From contig NZ_QHHQ01000009.1 of the NCBI RefSeq assembly GCF_003258595.1, positions 213,082 to 277,081 of the forward strand: DNA of 64,000 nucleotides, read 5' to 3'. This document shows positions 41,634 to 50,369 of this stretch, in pieces (position 1 is the first letter of the stretch; each line of letters opens with the position of its first letter). The DNA comes from Acuticoccus sediminis (GTDB lineage Bacteria > Pseudomonadota > Alphaproteobacteria > Rhizobiales > Amorphaceae). Position numbers and translations under genes: made by a program. The notes below the pieces were generated by a model. That model did not search any database and was not told the origin of the DNA. It was given only the letters and a program-made list of their open reading frames with translations.

Positions 41634-42422
41634 CTATTGCTCGATGACCACGAAGCCCTGGCGCTCGAACGCCTCGCGCGCCTCCGGACCGCGCAGGTAG
41701 TCGAGGAACTCCGCCTCCGCCGGGAAGTCGCGGTTGGCGAGGTCGGCGGCGGGGTAGACGATCGGCGGGTGGCTGTCGTCCGGGAAGGTGCCGACGACCG
41801 TCACGTCGTCCTCCGCCGCCGCGTCCGTCGCGTAGACGATGCCGTAGGGCGCCTCGCCGGTGGCGACGAGCGCGAGCGCCGCGCGCACGTTGTCGGCCTG
41901 GGCGACCTTGGTCTCGACGCCGTCCCACAGGCCGAGGCTCTCCAGCGCCGCCTTGCCGTAGACGCCGGCGGGCACCGCGTCGACGAGCGCCATCGCGAGC
42001 CGCCCGTCGCCGAGGAGCCCGGAGAGGTCGAGATCGGGGCCGATGTCGACCTTCTCGGCGTCGGTGCCGCTGGCGATGAGGACGATGGAGTTGCGCAGGA
42101 GATCGAAGCGCGAGTCCGGCTCGATCAGGCCGTCCGCCTCGACGACGTCCATCCAGTTGGGGTTGGCCGAGATGAAGATGTCGGCCGGCGCACCCTGCTG
42201 GATCTGCCGGGCCAGCGCCGACGAGCCGGCGAGCGAGATGACGAGGTCGTGGCCGGTCTCGGCCTCGAAGCGCTTCTCGATCTCGGCGAGGGCGTTGGTG
42301 AGGCTCGCGGCCGCGAACACGGTGATCTCGTCGGCGTGGGCCGCGAGCGGCATTCCGGCGGCCCCGAAGACGAGCGCCGCGGCAAGGGCGGCGCGCACGC
42401 GACCTGCAGCATGCTGAGACAT
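41634..42422 (-). CDS. modA: Molybdate-binding periplasmic protein ModA
   Basis: A 262-residue periplasmic receptor. Signal peptide residues 1 to about 30 (AHA-DE). Oxyanion-binding features follow: VFAAASLTNAL (first Ser), LAGSSALARQIQQGAPADIFISAN (parts: LAGSSALA, GAPADIFISAN) and the APYGIVYATDA region. ATG 42422 follows GGGAG. The direct repeats at 42443-42514 lie immediately upstream and are candidate ModE sites. Confidence 0.93.
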   Translation of the reverse strand: MSQHAAGRVRAALAAALVFGAAGMPLAAHADEITVFAAASLTNALAEIEKRFEAETGHDLVISLAGSSALARQIQQGAPADIFISANPNWMDVVEADGLIEPDSRFDLLRNSIVLIASGTDAEKVDIGPDLDLSGLLGDGRLAMALVDAVPAGVYGKAALESLGLWDGVETKVAQADNVRAALALVATGEAPYGIVYATDAAAEDDVTVVGTFPDDSHPPIVYPAADLANRDFPAEAEFLDYLRGPEAREAFERQGFVVIEQ

Positions 42423-42442
42423 GAAGCGAACTCCCAGACGAA

Positions 42443-42514
42443 CGATATGTTTCGGCGGGAATATCGCGGACGATGCTCTCTGCACGCAAGCGTTATTTTC
42501 CGCCGGGAATATCC
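42443..42514. promoter_or_regulatory. Tandem 24-bp repeats upstream of modA (candidate ModE boxes)
   Basis: Two copies of a 24-bp element, at 42443-42466 and 42491-42514, match at 19 of 24 positions and are 48 bp apart. Copy 1 has perfect dyad ends, CGATAT and ATATCG; copy 2 has CGTTAT and ATATCC. The inner half CGGGAATATC is identical. Copy 2 overlaps the 3-prime end of modE. ModE boxes in other bacteria also have CG(T/A)TAT-type arms, so these are reasonable sites for molybdate-dependent control of modABC. Confidence 0.5.
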
Positions 42515-42864
42515 CTCAGCATCGACTGGAGCCGTTCGACGTGCTCGCGGCCGGCGCGGTAGGCCTCGTCCTCGAAGGCGCGATAGGTGTCGAGGACGGC
42601 CTCGCCGGCGTCGGTGAGGCGGGCGCCGCCGCCGCGCGCGCCGCCCCGGGTGCTCTCGACCACGGGCGCGCTGAACATCGTGTTGAGCGTCTCGACGAGC
42701 TGCCAGGCGCGCTTGTAGCTCATGCCCATCTCGCGGCCGGCGGCGGCGATCGAGCCGGTGGCGCGGATCCGCTCGAGGAGCTCGGCCTTGCCGGGCCCCA
42801 TCATCTCGTCCGGGCCGAAGACGACACGGATGCGAATCCGCGGAGGTTGGTCATCGTCGCTCAT
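42493..42864 (-). CDS. modE: ModE-like molybdate-responsive regulator, DNA-binding domain only
   Basis: A 123-residue winged-helix protein of the ModE N-terminal type. The HTH reads LLERIRATGSIAAAGREMGMSYKRAWQLVETLNTMF (parts: GSIAAAGREMGMSYKRAW), then VVESTRGGARGGGARLTDAGEAVL, the wing region typical of ModE. The two Mop domains that bind molybdate in E. coli ModE are absent. Short ModE proteins of this size are known in several proteobacteria. It lies upstream of modA on the same strand; its stop codon is inside the second repeat. Confidence 0.85.
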   Translation of the reverse strand: MSDDDQPPRIRIRVVFGPDEMMGPGKAELLERIRATGSIAAAGREMGMSYKRAWQLVETLNTMFSAPVVESTRGGARGGGARLTDAGEAVLDTYRAFEDEAYRAGREHVERLQSMLRDIPGGK

Positions 42865-42955
42865 GCGGCGATATTGGTCGCCCCGCGTCGGCAACGGCAA
42901 GGCGGAATCGCGTTCCGCCACACCCCGGTCCGATCCGCCACGGGCGGCGGGCGGC

Positions 42956-44473
42956 TCAGGAGCTGCCGGCGCCCTCCGGTTCTGCCATCGCCTCGGTGGC
43001 GCGGGCCATCAGGGCGTTGCGGTCGATCTTGTTGGTCGTCGTCAGCGGCAGGCGGTCCACGAACCAGACCCGGCGCGGGTGCTGGTAGGCCGGCGCGTTG
43101 GCGAGGACGAAGGCCTTGATCTCGTCCTCGGTGACGTCGGAACCGGCCTTGCGGATCACGAAGGCCACCGGCTTGGTGCCCTTGATGTCGTCGTTCACCG
43201 GCACCACGCAGGCCTGCGCCACGCCCGGCGCCTCCTCGATCACGTGCTCCACCTCGCTCGGGTAGATGTTCTCCCCGCCCGAGACGAACATGTCGTCGAC
43301 GCGCCCGACGAAGTAGTAGAAGCCGTCCCCGTCACGGCGGAAGACGTCGCCGGTGTCGTAGAAGCCGTCGGCGGTGACGGGCGAGGCGACGTCCGGACGG
43401 TTCAGGTAGCCGAGCATCTGGCCGGGGCTCCTGAGCTGCAGCGTGCCCCGCTCGGGCGCGTTCTCGCCGACGAGCCTCACCTCGACCTCGGGATGCGGGT
43501 AGCCGACCGAGCCGCTCGGGGTCGGCCGGCCGTCCGGGTGCGCGCCGAAGCCGATCGGCCCGCCCTCCGTGGTGCCGTAGGCGTTGATGACGTGGGCGTT
43601 GGGCAGGAGCGCCGCGGTCGTCTGCGCGAGCGCCTCGTTCACCGGCGCCGACCCCATCCGGATGCTGTGGACGCTGGACAGGTCCGCCGCCGCCAGCGCC
43701 TCCTTCTCGCGCAGCATCATCGCGATCATCGGCGGCACGGCGGTGAGCCAGGTGCAGCGGTACCGGGTGATCGCCTCGATGTAGTGGGCCGCCTGGAACT
43801 GCGGCAGCAGGATCGCCGTCGATCCGGAGGCGCACACCAGGAAGGAGAGCGCGAGGGCGTTCATGTGATAGAGCGGGGCGGCGATCAGCACGCGCTCGTC
43901 GTTAAGGCGGTATTCCGGCACGCGCACGTGTGCGACCCACAGGTGCGAGGCGTGCGAGAGCAGCACCCCCTTCGGCCGGCCGGTGGAGCCGGAGGTGTAG
44001 AGGATCAGCGCCGGGTCGTCGGCGGCCGGGTCCACCGCGTCGAACGGTCCCTCGTCGAGCCAGGACGCGAAGGTGCCGTCGCCCTCGCCTTCGAAGGTCA
44101 GGACCACGGCGTCGGTCGCCGGGGCGCTCGCGCGGCGCGGCTCGTCGCAGACGAGGACGCGCACCGCGCTGTCGGCGACGATGTAGGCGATGGTCGCAGG
44201 GGGAAACTTGAAATTGATCGGCACCGGCACGACGCCGGCCCGCATCGCGCCGAGGATGGCGGCGACGTAATCGGGCCGATTGGCCGACAGGATGCCGATG
44301 CGCTCTCCGCGCGCCACACCATGGGCGACGAGGCCGCGGGCGAAGGCGTCCGCCATCCGGTTCAGCGCCGCGTAGGTCATGACGCGCTCGGTGCCGTCCG
44401 GCCACGAGCCGATGAAGGCGGGCTTGTCGGGCGCACCCGCCTCGCACGAGATCATGCCGAGATTTGTCGTCAT
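42956..44473 (-). CDS. Acyl-CoA ligase / AMP-binding enzyme
   Basis: A 505-residue class I adenylate-forming enzyme that would activate a carboxylic acid as CoA thioester. Core motifs are all present: ILYTSGSTGRPKGVLLSH (A3, about residue 148), INAYGTTEGGPIG (A5), DGFYDTGDVFRRDGDG (A7), GRVDDMFVSGGENIYPSEVE (A8) and the catalytic Lys in LTTTNKIDRNAL (A10). The FKFPP.. and PLYHMNAL segments fit the aryl/medium-chain ligase group. It overlaps the VOC gene by 4 nt (ATGA) and is the last of eight co-directional genes. The substrate probably enters by the NitT-type importer upstream. Confidence 0.88.
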   Translation of the reverse strand: MTTNLGMISCEAGAPDKPAFIGSWPDGTERVMTYAALNRMADAFARGLVAHGVARGERIGILSANRPDYVAAILGAMRAGVVPVPINFKFPPATIAYIVADSAVRVLVCDEPRRASAPATDAVVLTFEGEGDGTFASWLDEGPFDAVDPAADDPALILYTSGSTGRPKGVLLSHASHLWVAHVRVPEYRLNDERVLIAAPLYHMNALALSFLVCASGSTAILLPQFQAAHYIEAITRYRCTWLTAVPPMIAMMLREKEALAAADLSSVHSIRMGSAPVNEALAQTTAALLPNAHVINAYGTTEGGPIGFGAHPDGRPTPSGSVGYPHPEVEVRLVGENAPERGTLQLRSPGQMLGYLNRPDVASPVTADGFYDTGDVFRRDGDGFYYFVGRVDDMFVSGGENIYPSEVEHVIEEAPGVAQACVVPVNDDIKGTKPVAFVIRKAGSDVTEDEIKAFVLANAPAYQHPRRVWFVDRLPLTTTNKIDRNALMARATEAMAEPEGAGSS

Positions 44474-45252
44474 CCGGCGACCCTCGCGGTGAGTGTGAGG
44501 TCGAGCGAGGCGATGCCGAGGGTGGCGCGGCCGGGGCCGTCGTCGCTCCACGCGACCTCGGGGGAGGCGGACGCCCGCGCCTTCAGCACGTCGAGCGACG
44601 TAAAGCCGAGCGTCGCGCCGGCAAAGCGGGGGCGCTCGCCGGCGACGAGGCGGATCGCCAGGCCCGGCAGCGCCACCACGCGCGCCTCGCCGTCAACGCT
44701 CGCGGTCGTGCCGCACAGCGCGGCATAGCGGGCTGCGTCGGCGTCGAGGTCGGTGCTCTCGACGACGATCTCGTCGATCGAGACGAAACCGTTGTCGTGG
44801 ACGAGCCACTCGTCCCGCCAGACGTACTGCGGGGTCAGGTGCTCGCAGAAATAGACCCGGCCGGCGGGGAACTCGGCGCCGGTCAGGCGCACGGTGCGGA
44901 ACTTCGCCTCCACCGTCTCGCCGTCGATCTCGACCGGGCGGGAGAAGGAGAGCGGCGGTTGCGGCGCGAAGCCCGCCGCCGTGAGGCGGTAATAGGTCGC
45001 GTCGGAATCTGCGCTCTTGAAGACGAGGCCGGAGAGACCGAGCGGGCTCTCCAGCACCTCCTGGCGCTGCTTGCCGCTCGCGGGCACGCCGACCAGCTCC
45101 AGATAGGACCCCGGCACCATCGCGAGATGGTTGATCGATCCGAGCGAGTGGTAACCGCGCGCGGTGAGCTGGAAGCCGAGGTCCGCGAAGATGGACGCCG
45201 CAGCGTCCATCCCCATGAGCGTGTTGATCACGATGTGGTCGAGCGTGTCCAT
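44470..45252 (-). CDS. VOC-superfamily glyoxalase-like protein
   Basis: A 260-residue protein with LDHIVINT at the N-terminus and a VOC/glyoxalase-like layout (Glyoxalase_3-type). His in LDHIVI and Glu in YLELVGVP are plausible metal ligands; HLTPQYVWRDEW is the second-half segment typical of this group. The exact reaction in this group is unknown. It overlaps the ligase gene by 4 nt and begins 6 nt after the thioesterase stop, so it belongs to the same transcript. Confidence 0.75.
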   Translation of the reverse strand: MDTLDHIVINTLMGMDAAASIFADLGFQLTARGYHSLGSINHLAMVPGSYLELVGVPASGKQRQEVLESPLGLSGLVFKSADSDATYYRLTAAGFAPQPPLSFSRPVEIDGETVEAKFRTVRLTGAEFPAGRVYFCEHLTPQYVWRDEWLVHDNGFVSIDEIVVESTDLDADAARYAALCGTTASVDGEARVVALPGLAIRLVAGERPRFAGATLGFTSLDVLKARASASPEVAWSDDGPGRATLGIASLDLTLTARVAG

Positions 45253-45258
45253 CGCGGC

Positions 45259-45675
45259 TTACTTCTGCTGCGGCATCATGTAGGTGCCGCGGCCGGAGGC
45301 GAGCAGCTTGCCGTCCATGTTGAACACCTGGGCCTCGCACACCGAGAAGGTGCGGCCGAGCTTGACGACCTTGCCGACGGCCTTGAGGTCGCCCTCCATC
45401 GCCGGCGCGTGGTAGTCCACCCGCATGTCGATGGTCGGCACGCCCTTGCCGGTCTTGGAGACCAGCGCCCAGTCGGCGGTGAGGTCGACGAGGGTCGCCA
45501 GGATCCCGCCGTGCACGTAGCCGCCGGCGGTGTTGACCACCCATTCCGGCCGCCACCTGGCATGGATCTCGATCGTCCCCTCGCCGACGTCGGCGACGGT
45601 GAGGCCGAGCCATTCGTGGAACGGCCCCTTGCGCAGCAGCGCCTCGACGGCGCCCTTGTCCAGTGCCTCGCTCAC
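45259..45675 (-). CDS. PaaI-family hot-dog thioesterase
   Basis: A 138-residue hot-dog thioesterase. GGYVHGGILATLVDLTADWAL (parts: GGYVHGGILATLVD) is the PaaI-type active-site segment with central helix; DYHAPAMEGDLKAVGKVVKLGR is the following strand. It would release an acid from a CoA ester, perhaps the product of the neighbouring ligase or a dead-end ester. GTG 45675 overlaps the stop of the MDR gene (GTGA). Confidence 0.82.
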   Translation of the reverse strand: MSEALDKGAVEALLRKGPFHEWLGLTVADVGEGTIEIHARWRPEWVVNTAGGYVHGGILATLVDLTADWALVSKTGKGVPTIDMRVDYHAPAMEGDLKAVGKVVKLGRTFSVCEAQVFNMDGKLLASGRGTYMMPQQK

Positions 45676-46688
45676 GGCGTCACCACGATCTTGCCGAGCA
45701 CCTCGCGGTTCTCGATCATCGCGAGACCGGAGGCGGCCTCCTCGAGCGGGAGCACCTTGTCGATCACGACCTTCAGCGCCCCTTCGGCGATGAGGTCCAT
45801 GAGGGCGGACAGGTTGTCGTCGTAGAAGGAGTTGGAGCCGATCACCTGCAGCTCGAAGCTCCAGATGTAGCGCAGGTCCTCCTTCGGGTCGAAGCCGGCG
45901 GTCGCGCCGCAGGTGAGGATCTTGCCGCCGCGCTTGATGCACTTCAGCGAGGGCACCCAGGTGTCGCCGCCGGTGAAGTTGATGACGACGTCGACGCCGC
46001 CCTCGTAGCTGCGGCGCTGCGGCTTGCCGTACTTGGCAATCGCCCACTTCTGGAACTCTTCCTCACGGTAGTTGACGCCTTCGTCGGCGCCGAGCTCCTT
46101 GAGGCGCTCGATCTTCTCGGCCGAGCCGGCGCAGGCGATGACCTCGGCGCCGAGATGCTTGGCGAGCATCACACAGCCGGTGCCGACGCCGCCCGAGGCG
46201 CCGAGGATCAGCACCTTGTCGCCCGCCTTCACCGTGTTGTGGGTGATCAGCATGCGGTGCGCGGTGCCGTAGGCGACGGGGAGCGAGGCCGCTTCCTCGA
46301 AGGTCACGGCGTCCGGCATCTTGATGAGCTGATCGGCGGCGACGCGGCAATATTCGGCCATGCCGCCGTCGAGCATCTCGCCCATCAGCCCCTTCTTCTT
46401 GTTGAGGGGGTTGACGAGCACGCGGTCACCGACCGACCAGCCGGTGACGCCGGCGCCGATCTCGGCGATCTCGCCGGCCATGTCGAGGCCGGGAATGACG
46501 GGCAGCGGGACCTTGATGCCCGGCATGCCGCGCACGGTGAACACGTCGTGGTAGTTGAACGACGAGGCGCGCACGCGGATGACGACATGGCCCTCGTCAG
46601 CGGTCGGGACCGGCTTGTCGGTGACGACGGCGAGGTTTTCGATGCCCCCGTGCTCGGCGAGCACAAGGGCTTTCATGGTGTTGACCAC
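45672..46688 (-). CDS. Zinc-binding-type MDR alcohol dehydrogenase / quinone oxidoreductase
   Basis: A 338-residue MDR protein. The N-terminal GroES-like domain has FNYHDVFTVRGMPG and IPGLDMAGEIAEIG. The cofactor motif is ILGASGGVGTGCVMLAK (about residue 155). The structural Cys cluster is absent, while CGATAGFDPKEDLRYIW is typical of crotonyl-CoA reductase-like/QOR members. It might reduce an enoyl-CoA or quinone. GTG 46688 is preferred because AAGGA lies 6 nt upstream; the ATG 12 nt inside is too far from it. It overlaps the thioesterase gene by 4 nt. Confidence 0.82.
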   Translation of the reverse strand: MVNTMKALVLAEHGGIENLAVVTDKPVPTADEGHVVIRVRASSFNYHDVFTVRGMPGIKVPLPVIPGLDMAGEIAEIGAGVTGWSVGDRVLVNPLNKKKGLMGEMLDGGMAEYCRVAADQLIKMPDAVTFEEAASLPVAYGTAHRMLITHNTVKAGDKVLILGASGGVGTGCVMLAKHLGAEVIACAGSAEKIERLKELGADEGVNYREEEFQKWAIAKYGKPQRRSYEGGVDVVINFTGGDTWVPSLKCIKRGGKILTCGATAGFDPKEDLRYIWSFELQVIGSNSFYDDNLSALMDLIAEGALKVVIDKVLPLEEAASGLAMIENREVLGKIVVTP

Positions 46689-46751
46689 GGTGTTCCTTCT
46701 TCGTGGTTGTGATGATCGTGGATCGGGCTCGGACGGATAGCGGCCGGCGGC

Positions 46752-47738
46752 TCAGTCGGCGGCCTTGGAGGCCTCGAAGGGGCCGGTCAGCACCTTGTCG
46801 GCGCCGAACTCGCCGGAGACGGTCCCGACGCTCTTGAAGACCTCGAACTCGGTGCGGAGCGACTCGACGGTCGCCGGCGTCATGGTGACCGAGTAGATGT
46901 CGTCCCACAGCGCGGCGTAGGCGTCGGCGGTCTCCTGGGAGATGTTGGCCGCCTCCATCAGCGCCGTCGCCACCTCGTCCTTGTGGGCCGAGCCGTACTC
47001 GTAGGCGCTGCGCATGGCGGTCACGATGCGCGCGGCCGCGTCCTCGCCGTGCTCCTCCAGCCACTCGTCGCGGATGAGGCCGATGCCGAGGACCGGGGCC
47101 GCGTCCTCGCCGGTGATCTTGCCCCACTCCTCGCGGAAGGAGCCGATGGTCTTGAGGTTGGCGTCGGCGACGAGGGCAAGGCTGACCGAGCGCAGCGCCG
47201 CGGCGTCGATCTCGCCCTGGACGAGGAGCTGGGCGAGCAGGGAGTCGTTGCCCGGCACCGCCTCGTAGTCGTCCGGCGCGATGTCGTAGTTCTGGTCGAG
47301 AATCGCGGCGGTGATGGAGGCCGTGGCGCTGCCCGCCGGCGACCCGCCGACGCGCTTGCCGGCGAGCTCGGAGAGCGAGGTGATCTCCGAATCCGGCGCG
47401 ACCGCGAAGTAGAGGTCGGCGACCTGGGTGGCGAGGATGATCGACACCGGCAGCCCGTCGGCCGTCGCGGAGAGCGAGGAGCCCGCGCTGGCGCCGATGG
47501 CGAAGTCGATGCCGCCGACGACGAGCGCCTTCGTCGGCGCGTTGACGTCGGGGAAGGTCACGTACTCGACCTCGAAGCCCTGGTCCTCGAGGAACTTCTT
47601 CGTCTGCAGGAAGGTGCCGAAGCCGAGGCTGACGCCCGAGCTCCAGTAGCCGACCTTGAGGGGCTCTGCGGATGCCGGCGCGGCGGCGACGCCCGCGAGG
47701 GCGAGAACGGAGGCGGCAAGAGTAGTCAGTCGATGCAT
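46752..47738 (-). CDS. NitT/TauT-type ABC substrate-binding protein (NMT1-like)
   Basis: A 328-residue periplasmic receptor. Signal peptide residues 1 to about 24 (ASA-EP). Mature start LKVGYWSSGVSLGFG is the NMT1/SsuA opening; VGGIDFAIGASAGSSLSATADG and GKRVGGSPAGSATASI are the ligand-loop segments. Members bind sulfonates, nitrate, pyrimidine precursors or aromatic acids. GGAG before ATG 47738. It sits downstream of its permease and ATPase genes and upstream of the MDR gene. Confidence 0.87.
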   Translation of the reverse strand: MHRLTTLAASVLALAGVAAAPASAEPLKVGYWSSGVSLGFGTFLQTKKFLEDQGFEVEYVTFPDVNAPTKALVVGGIDFAIGASAGSSLSATADGLPVSIILATQVADLYFAVAPDSEITSLSELAGKRVGGSPAGSATASITAAILDQNYDIAPDDYEAVPGNDSLLAQLLVQGEIDAAALRSVSLALVADANLKTIGSFREEWGKITGEDAAPVLGIGLIRDEWLEEHGEDAAARIVTAMRSAYEYGSAHKDEVATALMEAANISQETADAYAALWDDIYSVTMTPATVESLRTEFEVFKSVGTVSGEFGADKVLTGPFEASKAAD

Positions 47739-47779
47739 CGGACGGTTCTCCGGTGTTGACGTGAGACGGGCAGGGAGCG

Positions 47780-48604
47780 TCAGTCGGCGACCGCTTTTTT
47801 CCAGGCGAACAGGCGGGTTTCGAGCGGTTTGAGGACGCCGTACTCGATGACGAGGATGATGACGACGAGGGTGAGGGTCCAGGCGAACACCTGGTCCGTC
47901 TGGACCAGATCGGCGGCCTGGCGCAGGCGGTAGCCGATGCCGGACGAGGCGCCCAGCGTCTCGGCGATCAGGACGACGCGGGCCGAGAAGCCGAAGGCGA
48001 GCCGGGCGCCGGAGAAGAACTGCGGCAGGATCGTCGGGAGGTAGATCTTCTTCAGGATCTGCCCGCGCGTCATGCGGAAGGAACGCGCGAGCTCGACGTA
48101 GTCCGCGTTCACCTGCCGCGTGCCTTCGAACACGCTGGTGAGGATCAGCGGCATCGCGGTCATGAAGACGACGAAGACGACCGTCGCCTCCGAGAGACCG
48201 AACCACAGCAGCGCGAAGATCGCCCAGATCGTCGACGAGACGGTGTTGATGACGACGACCGCCGGTTCCAGGAAGTCGCCGAAGAACCGGCTGACGCCCA
48301 TCAGCAGGCCGAGCAGGGTGCCGACCCCGGCGGCGATCAGGAAGCCGACGACGACGCGGGCGGACGTGGTGTAGAGGTCGTCCCAGAAGGTCGGTTTCTG
48401 GATCAGCCGCAGCCAGACGTCCCACACCCGGTGGGGCGACGGCAGGATGAACGCCGGCATCTCCTGCGCGCCCCACTGCCAGGCGGCGAAGAACAGCGCG
48501 AGCAGGAGAAGACGCCGGGCGACTTTGCGTCCCGCTTCCGTGGCCAGGAGCGGCGCAAGGCGCGGCTTCGCCTTGGAGTCGGACGTGGCGGTGATGGCGG
48601 ACAT
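47780..48604 (-). CDS. NitT/TauT-type ABC permease (SsuC-like)
   Basis: A 274-residue permease with six helices and the EAA-loop segment ARSFRMTRGQILKKIYLPTILPQFFSG (parts: ARSFRMTRGQILKK, YLPTILPQFFSG). IAETLGASSGIGYRLRQAA is characteristic of SsuC/TauC. The cytoplasmic N-terminus is about 30 residues. It lies 34 nt after the ATPase gene stop in the same operon. Confidence 0.9.
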   Translation of the reverse strand: MSAITATSDSKAKPRLAPLLATEAGRKVARRLLLLALFFAAWQWGAQEMPAFILPSPHRVWDVWLRLIQKPTFWDDLYTTSARVVVGFLIAAGVGTLLGLLMGVSRFFGDFLEPAVVVINTVSSTIWAIFALLWFGLSEATVVFVVFMTAMPLILTSVFEGTRQVNADYVELARSFRMTRGQILKKIYLPTILPQFFSGARLAFGFSARVVLIAETLGASSGIGYRLRQAADLVQTDQVFAWTLTLVVIILVIEYGVLKPLETRLFAWKKAVAD

Positions 48605-48638
48605 GGGGCCTCGTGGCGGACGCTGGGAGCGGCCAGGG

Positions 48639-49385
48639 TCAGATGATCTGGCGCAGGGACCGGACGGTCTCGGTGACGTCGGCGGCGACGGGATCGCGCG
48701 GGAACGGCATGTCGACCTTGAGCTCGGTCTCCTTGCGGCCGGGACGCGGCTTCAGGACGATGACCTTGTCGGCGAGGACGACCGCCTCCTCGGCGTCGTG
48801 GGTGACGAAGACGACCGTCATCGAGAACTCGCGGGCGATGCGCACGACTTCCTTGTGCATCTGGCTGCGGGTGGTCGGGTCGAGCTTGGAGAACGGCTCG
48901 TCCATCAGCATGATCGACGGACGGGCGACGAGACTGCGGGCGAGGGCGGCGCGGCTGCGCATGCCGCCCGACAGCTCGTGCGGGTAGGCGTCGGCGAAGT
49001 CGGCGAGGCCGACGAGTTCCAGCGTCTCGGCGACCCGCGCCTGCCGCTCGGCCTTGCCGAGCGTGGTGGTCTCGAGGCCGAAGTGGACATTGCTGGCGGT
49101 GCTGCGCCAGGGCAGCAGCCGGTCGTCCTGAAACATGTAGGTGACGGCGGCGGCCGGCACGTTCCGCGGCTGGCTGCCGTCGACGAGCACCTCGCCCTCG
49201 TCGGGCGGCAGCAGCCCGGCGATGATGTTGAGAAGGGTGCTCTTGCCGCAGCCCGAGGCGCCGACGATCGCGACCGAGCTGTTCCTCGGCACCTCGAAGG
49301 AGATGTCGGACAGGACGTGCAGCGGCTCGCGGTTCGGCCGGGCGAACCACTTGCTCACCTTGCTGAGGCAGATGGCGATGCTCAC
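48639..49385 (-). CDS. NitT/TauT-type ABC ATPase (SsuB-like)
   Basis: A 248-residue ATPase. Walker A is GASGCGKSTLL, the Q-loop is YMFQDDRLLPW, signature is LSGGMRSRAALARSL, Walker B is IMLMDEPFSKLD, and His switch is FVTHDAEEAV. The start is GTG, overlapping the stop of the GntR gene by 4 nt (GTGA, 49382-49385). Confidence 0.92.
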   Translation of the reverse strand: MSIAICLSKVSKWFARPNREPLHVLSDISFEVPRNSSVAIVGASGCGKSTLLNIIAGLLPPDEGEVLVDGSQPRNVPAAAVTYMFQDDRLLPWRSTASNVHFGLETTTLGKAERQARVAETLELVGLADFADAYPHELSGGMRSRAALARSLVARPSIMLMDEPFSKLDPTTRSQMHKEVVRIAREFSMTVVFVTHDAEEAVVLADKVIVLKPRPGRKETELKVDMPFPRDPVAADVTETVRSLRQII

Positions 49386-50134
49386 GAGCCGCTCCGCCCG
49401 GCCAGCGGCGCGATGTTGGCGGTGGCGATCTCCGGCAGCTCGGCGAGGCTCGCCATCACCTTGGCGATGGTCATCTCGCGGAACGTCTCGACGTGGCGCC
49501 GGGCGATGATCTCGGCGTTGTCGGCGTCGCCGGCCGAGAGGTACTCGATCAGGAGGGTGTGGTCGTTCTCGATGTTGGGCCTCACCCCCTGCACGCCGAA
49601 GCCGAGCGCCACGAGGCGGGTCATCTCGTCGAGCAGGCCGGACAGGGTGTTGACGAGGCGCTGGTTCCCGCTCGCCACGGCGATGGCCATGTGGAAGGAG
49701 CGGTTCGCCTCGAGGAAGAAGTCGATCTGGTTGCCGATGTCGTCCGAGCTGCGGACGCGGCAGTTGCGCTCCAGACGCTCGAGCTGGCCGCGGTTGACCT
49801 TCCCCGCCGCACAGCGCGCCGCGTACGGCTCGAGCACGATGCGAAGGGCGAACACCTCCTCCACGTCCCGCAGGGTGACCGGGGCGACGCGGTAGCCCTG
49901 ACGCGGGATCGGGGTGACGAGCCCGGTGTGGGCGAGACGCTGCAGGGCGACGCGAACCGTGGCCTTGCCGATGTCGTACCGCGCCATCAGCTCCGACTCG
50001 CTGAAGGTGGCGCCGGGGTGGATGCGGCAGGCGACGATATCCTGGCGGATCACCTCGTAGGCGCGGTCGGCTTTCAGCGAGCCGTCGAGCACCGACACGC
50101 GGCCGGTTCGTTCGCGATCTGAGGGAGGGGCCAT
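49382..50134 (-). CDS. GntR-family regulator, FCD domain
   Basis: A 250-residue regulator: winged helix (ATFSESELMARYDIGKATVRVALQRLAHTGLV, parts: SELMARYDIGKATVRVALQRL) and FCD domain (FLEANRSFHMAIAVASGNQRL). It heads the eight-gene operon and very probably controls it. ATG 50134 is chosen because GAGG lies 7 nt upstream; an ATG at 50149 would add 5 residues. A 7-bp inverted repeat is found at 50157-50189. Confidence 0.87.
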   Translation of the reverse strand: MAPPSDRERTGRVSVLDGSLKADRAYEVIRQDIVACRIHPGATFSESELMARYDIGKATVRVALQRLAHTGLVTPIPRQGYRVAPVTLRDVEEVFALRIVLEPYAARCAAGKVNRGQLERLERNCRVRSSDDIGNQIDFFLEANRSFHMAIAVASGNQRLVNTLSGLLDEMTRLVALGFGVQGVRPNIENDHTLLIEYLSAGDADNAEIIARRHVETFREMTIAKVMASLAELPEIATANIAPLAGRSGS

Positions 50135-50156
50135 GGGTGTGCCTCGCATTGCGCTC

Positions 50157-50189
50157 TGAGCAGGTTAGTAAGCCGTCGTAAGCTGCTCA
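50157..50189. promoter_or_regulatory. Inverted repeat upstream of the GntR-led operon
   Basis: TGAGCAG (50157-50163) and CTGCTCA (50183-50189) form 7-bp arms about 19 bp apart. The interior holds two imperfect direct copies of GTAAGC. The element lies 23-55 bp upstream of the GntR start, a typical place for autoregulation. The outer arms are wider apart than most FCD operators, so the true site may be the inner repeats. Confidence 0.4.
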
Positions 50190-50220
50190 AGGCGGGATCG
50201 ACGCGCGCCATGCTGAAAGT

Positions 50221-50364
50221 TTACCCATCGAAGCCGCCTTCCGGTTTCTCTCGTTTTCCTCCCAAGAGATGCGCGATTTCTTTCAAAGCGCGGGAGCGCT
50301 TTGCATCCAATCTCTCCGGCAGCGCCTTCAACGCGTGCGCCTCATGGCGACATAAGTTGCACAT
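50221..50364 (-). CDS. Unknown small ORF (47 codons) behind a long palindrome
   Basis: ATG 50364 has GAGGG 5 nt upstream, within the right arm of the palindrome at 50370-50392. The product is charged and helical (starts MCNLCRHEAHALKAL, ends EKPEGGFDG), with a CxxC-like pair at residues 2 and 5, and is not a family I recognise. Its A/T-rich codons (TTA, AAA, TTG) differ from neighbouring genes. A palindrome covering the ribosome site suggests controlled translation if the ORF is real. Alternatively this is a stray frame in a non-coding gap. Confidence 0.3.
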   Translation of the reverse strand: MCNLCRHEAHALKALPERLDAKRSRALKEIAHLLGGKREKPEGGFDG

Positions 50365-50369
50365 GCGAG

